A stretch of 10,365 nucleotides of DNA, taken from Trachipleistophora hominis (taxonomy: Eukaryota > Microsporidia > Pleistophoridae). The notes beneath the pieces were generated by a model, which saw only the letters and a program-made list of their open reading frames with translations, had not been told where the DNA came from and did not search any database. This document shows, piece by piece, positions 7,812 through 10,365 of the stretch. Position numbers and translations under genes: made by a program. Where the stretch lies: positions 9,445 through 19,809 of the forward strand of contig JH993895.1 in assembly GCA_000316135.1 (NCBI GenBank), in the 5' to 3' direction. Within the stretch, counting starts at the first letter, position 1. Each line of letters starts with the position of its first letter.

Positions 7812-7996
7812 TGCTACAATCAGATAAAACGCATTTTACGGCCTATCGTGCCAATTGTGGCAGATCACTGGCGAGGATGTGTGGTGGGCAGTCATCACTA
7901 AAGGTGCTGACACGTTACTTGAAAGGAGATATTGTTTTATTTGGTGATGGGAGATGTAACCGATTGGAAAATGAATGGGCCGTGATTATTGGTTGA
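7811..7996 (+). CDS. Doubtful small ORF, 61 codons, unknown
   Basis: An ATG at 7811 opens a 61-residue frame ending in TGA, divergent from the SEL1-repeat gene and 44 bases from its start. In favour: the stretch is clearly richer in GC than the spacer beyond it and about as rich as the two real genes, and the peptide has ordinary composition (MLQSDKTHF at the start, a central KGDIVLFGDGRCNR). Against: it is short, has no recognisable domain, no C-rich motif before the ATG, and overlaps the 26-bp duplication that begins at 7986. It may equally be a fragment of a decayed gene or just the promoter side of its neighbour. Confidence 0.2.
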   Translation: MLQSDKTHFTAYRANCGRSLARMCGGQSSLKVLTRYLKGDIVLFGDGRCNRLENEWAVIIG

Positions 7997-8177
7997 TATG
8001 GTGATGCGGTGTTATTGGTTGATATGATGATGGTAATACGCTCTATACTTTATTGACCATGGATGATGGTAGTATATTCTAAAGACCATGGATGATGGTA
8101 ATATATTCTATTGATTATTGATGATGGTATTATACTCGATATGCAATTGATGATGGTAATACATTCTATCGACTATG
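7986..8177. repeat. 29-bp tandem repeat, about 5 copies
   Basis: GATGATGGT starts at 8026, 8062, 8091, 8120 and 8149; the last four are exactly 29 bases apart, the first 36. Each is followed by a TAATATATTCTATTGAC-like stretch, and two units carry GACCATGG. Just upstream TTATTGGTTGATATG is duplicated at 7986 and 8012, 26 bases apart. Confidence 0.85.
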
Positions 8178-8465
8178 CTGTTACAAGTATCGTTTCTCTA
8201 TTTATACTTTTATGGTGGCAGATGCATAAATAGATAAGCGTAATATATTCCATAAATAAGCATATATTTGCATGCATAAATAGACAAGGTTATAATGATG
8301 CATAGCGATAGAAGTATAATGGCGTAGAGAATAGTATTATGATATTGATAAAAGTAGATGATATGGCTTAATGCATTCTTGTATTAATGATAAGAATTAT
8401 TTTGCAATGGTTAATAGAACTATCTTTGGCTTATAATCTGATAGCAATTTAGTTAGCATGAGGTA
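8178..8465. other. AT-rich spacer
   Basis: No open frame of note. A 16-base word TGCATAAATAGAYAAG occurs at 8223 and 8273, 50 bases apart, with further ATGCATA/GCATA words around it. Nothing else stands out. Confidence 0.5.
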
Positions 8466-8712
8466 CTAAAACTATTTATTCGTATAAACTAATAAAGATC
8501 ATTTTTTCGTATAAACTAATAAAAGCTATTTCTTTGTATAGAGTGAAAAAAACTATTATCTTATTTAAACCAGTAAGATATTATATTATTTAAACTAATA
8601 AAACGTATTGTCTTGTTTAAACTAACAAGCGTATTATCTTATTTAAACCAGTAAGATATTATCTTATTTAAACTAATAAAACGTATTGTCTTACGTGAAC
8701 AAGTAGCACTAC
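8466..8712. repeat. 26-bp tandem repeat with a 78-bp higher-order unit, about 9 copies
   Basis: The core TAAACTAATAAA or TAAACCAGTAAG recurs with its AAAC at 8486, 8513, 8567, 8592, 8619, 8645 and 8670, with weaker copies near 8538 and 8697, spaced 25-29 bases. CTTATTTAAACCAGTAAGAT and the following 40 bases are repeated nearly unchanged 78 bases (three units) later. This suggests the array last grew by duplicating a three-unit block. The CCAG variant holds a short dyad, ATCTTA-10 bases-TAAGAT. Confidence 0.8.
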
Positions 8713-10065
8713 CACCATGAGTAACAAATAAGAGAACCATAATGCATAAACAAATAAGAATATTATTATGCATAAACATCAATGTTAAATAAGCATAAAG
8801 GCATTAAAAAACAACCAATAAGTATTAAATAAGAGATTGCATTATCGTTCTAACCATCCTTTACAACCATTACTAGCTGCGCTATTTCGTTTACAACCAC
8901 GATATACTCCATCAGTAGTATAAAATAATTGATTTTAACATCATAGCAGTAAAAAGGAACTCTTCACAATCATCCATCACATCTTACCACACAAATTCAA
9001 ACGTTTATCATTGGCAACAACGCATGAAGTGTCCACTTCACAATAGTATCGTTTGATCAATGAACGTTCAATCAATGCATGTTCAATCAATGAAAGGAAA
9101 AGCAATCAATTGTTATGATAGGTGTATCATGTATGAGTGCTGATCGGTACCATCACCGATAACACGTCAGTGTAAGATATTGCCGTGTATTAACGCGCAT
9201 ACAAATTAATGAATTGTTGTAATGCGTTGTTTAACACTACACCAGAGTGTTGCATAGTGAATTGGCCATTGTTGAAAGGTTTCTTACGAGATAGAATCGC
9301 TACACGAACCAAAGGCCGGTGACCATGGTCGTACAAGAAGAGTAAGTTTGATTAGGCAGTGAACATAAGAAAGACGATCAAACATACTTTAATAGAAAGA
9401 AACGTTTTTATGCGCATTACCAGACAATCATTAGTGTGAAGAAGTGTGAGGTGTTAATTAAACAGACTTTCAACAAAAAAGAAAGAAAAATTCACAACCA
9501 TCAACTCTACGGAAGTTAAACGTTCATTTTACGACCATTACAGCACGTGATCAATAGTTCATACGGGTATTTCAACATACGTTGTAAAAGATTTAAATCT
9601 TAGAGTGTGTATGAAGGAGATAATTAAACTATTGTGATTAAAACAAATCAAAAGGTCAATAATAAATAAACACTCCTCCTCTAACATGCATAACACATCC
9701 CTGCACAACACGTTCATCATTTGATTACCATAATTTTATTTTCTACCATTTCTTCATCATAGAACTGTATTAGAACACTAGTACTGTATTTTACTCTAAC
9801 CTAGCAATATTAATACGCGTATTATAGTACGTATATGGTACGTCTCCATCCTTGTTCGTTCGTAATGTAATTATCATTTTAGTAGATGTAAGATTATGCA
9901 TAGTTATTATGCGCATAAATAAACATTAACGTTCTTACATATTTAAATTTACTCTCCTACCCTTTCTTAGCAGTGTTTGTATTGAACCATCCTTTCCTCA
10001 TATACCACGTCTACTCATCACCACATAAAAACGTAATTACTCGTATCATTCGTTTATTCTTTATC
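8713..10065. other. Long spacer without a supported gene
   Basis: The longest stretch here with no gene. Bases 9120-9340 are less AT-rich than the rest. They include a 6-bp hairpin (9143-9148 with 9155-9160), a 10-bp palindrome GACCATGGTC, and a 37-codon ATG frame at 9209-9322 that I do not recognise. Bases 9060-9095 hold a short direct repeat (TGTTCAATCAATG). From about 9660 to 10065 the plus strand is A/C/T-rich and poor in G. I see no tRNA or snRNA signature on either strand. Confidence 0.5.
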
Positions 10066-10157
10066 ATAGAAATACAAATTAACACGTATTCTTAACAAAA
10101 AATAAACAGTCTTCCTACAACAATAGAAATACAAATTAACACGTACTCTTAACAATC
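10066..10157. repeat. Direct duplication, about 34 bp, 57-bp offset
   Basis: ATAGAAATACAAATTAACAC with a following GTAYTCTTAACAA occurs at 10066 and 10123, 57 bases apart, with one substitution over about 34 bases. The second copy runs into the left arm of the inverted repeat described next. Confidence 0.8.
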
Positions 10158-10261
10158 CTTTAATAAACTAACAGTGTTCATATTCATACAACAGTTGTAG
10201 ATTATGTTCATTGAGGTGATTGATTAGTTTATGATTGGTAGAATTAGAAAGGATTGTTAAG
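10148..10261. repeat. Inverted repeat with nested arms
   Basis: CTTAACAATCCTTT at 10148-10161 is the exact reverse complement of 10248-10261. Inside it ATAAACTAA at 10163-10171 is the reverse complement of 10224-10232. The arms straddle the point near 10200 where the plus strand changes from A/C-rich to G/T-rich. Confidence 0.75.
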
Positions 10262-10272
10262 ATATGATATGA

Positions 10273-10362
10273 TGATATAGGATTAATATGAGAGTAATAT
10301 AAGATTATAATAGAATGATAATAAACATTGAATTGGTATAATTTAATATTAATCCTATATCA
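10273..10362. repeat. 17-bp inverted repeat at the right edge
   Basis: TGATATAGGATTAATAT at 10273-10289 is the exact reverse complement of 10346-10362, with a 56-base AT-rich spacer. The window ends three bases later, so any continuation of the right arm or element cannot be seen. Confidence 0.8.
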
Positions 10363-10365
10363 ATC

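Noticed and set aside
5829..8712. CRISPR-like arrays
   Set aside because: The repeats are head-to-tail minisatellites with no unique spacers between units, there are no cas genes, and the genes are eukaryotic.
9209..9322. 37-codon plus-strand ATG frame in the right spacer
   Set aside because: Very short, no recognisable domain, no start-site motif; only a mild rise in GC supports it.

Overview
This window looks like nuclear DNA from a small-genome eukaryote, most probably a microsporidian. Three things point there: two long intronless genes, one of them a divergent core spliceosome protein; a C-run (CCCTC) directly before the likely start codon of that gene, a pattern described for microsporidian genes; and no bacterial-style operons or ribosome binding sites. 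The long AT-rich spacers (about half the window) would fit one of the less compact lineages, for example a Trachipleistophora/Vavraia-like or other large-genome species. That placement is inference only.

Layout. 1-1539: spacer with a C-poor 43-bp tandem repeat (1029-1155) and a perfect 20-bp stem-loop (1409-1454). 1540-4911 (+): a large HEAT-repeat protein that I recognise as SF3B1 (yeast Hsh155, fission yeast Prp10), the U2 snRNP subunit that holds the branch-site helix. Its N-terminus is unconserved and it carries two low-complexity inserts built from short tandem coding repeats. 4912-6008: convergent spacer with tandem repeats on both sides (17/29-bp units after SF3B1, 62-bp units directly after the SEL1 gene). 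6009-7766 (-): a 585-residue protein made of about 14 SEL1-like repeats of 36 residues, with no signal peptide or membrane segment. 7811-7996 (+): a doubtful 61-codon ORF divergent from it. 7997-10365: spacer with a 29-bp array, a 26-bp array with a 78-bp higher-order period, a 57-bp-offset duplication and two inverted-repeat pairs at the right edge.

The two genes converge and show no functional link. The most unusual signal is compositional. Patches of a few hundred bases that are G/T-rich (C-poor) alternate with patches that are A/C-rich (G-poor). They run through spacers and straight through conserved SF3B1 codons, where codon choice switches with them. No new multi-gene system is visible.
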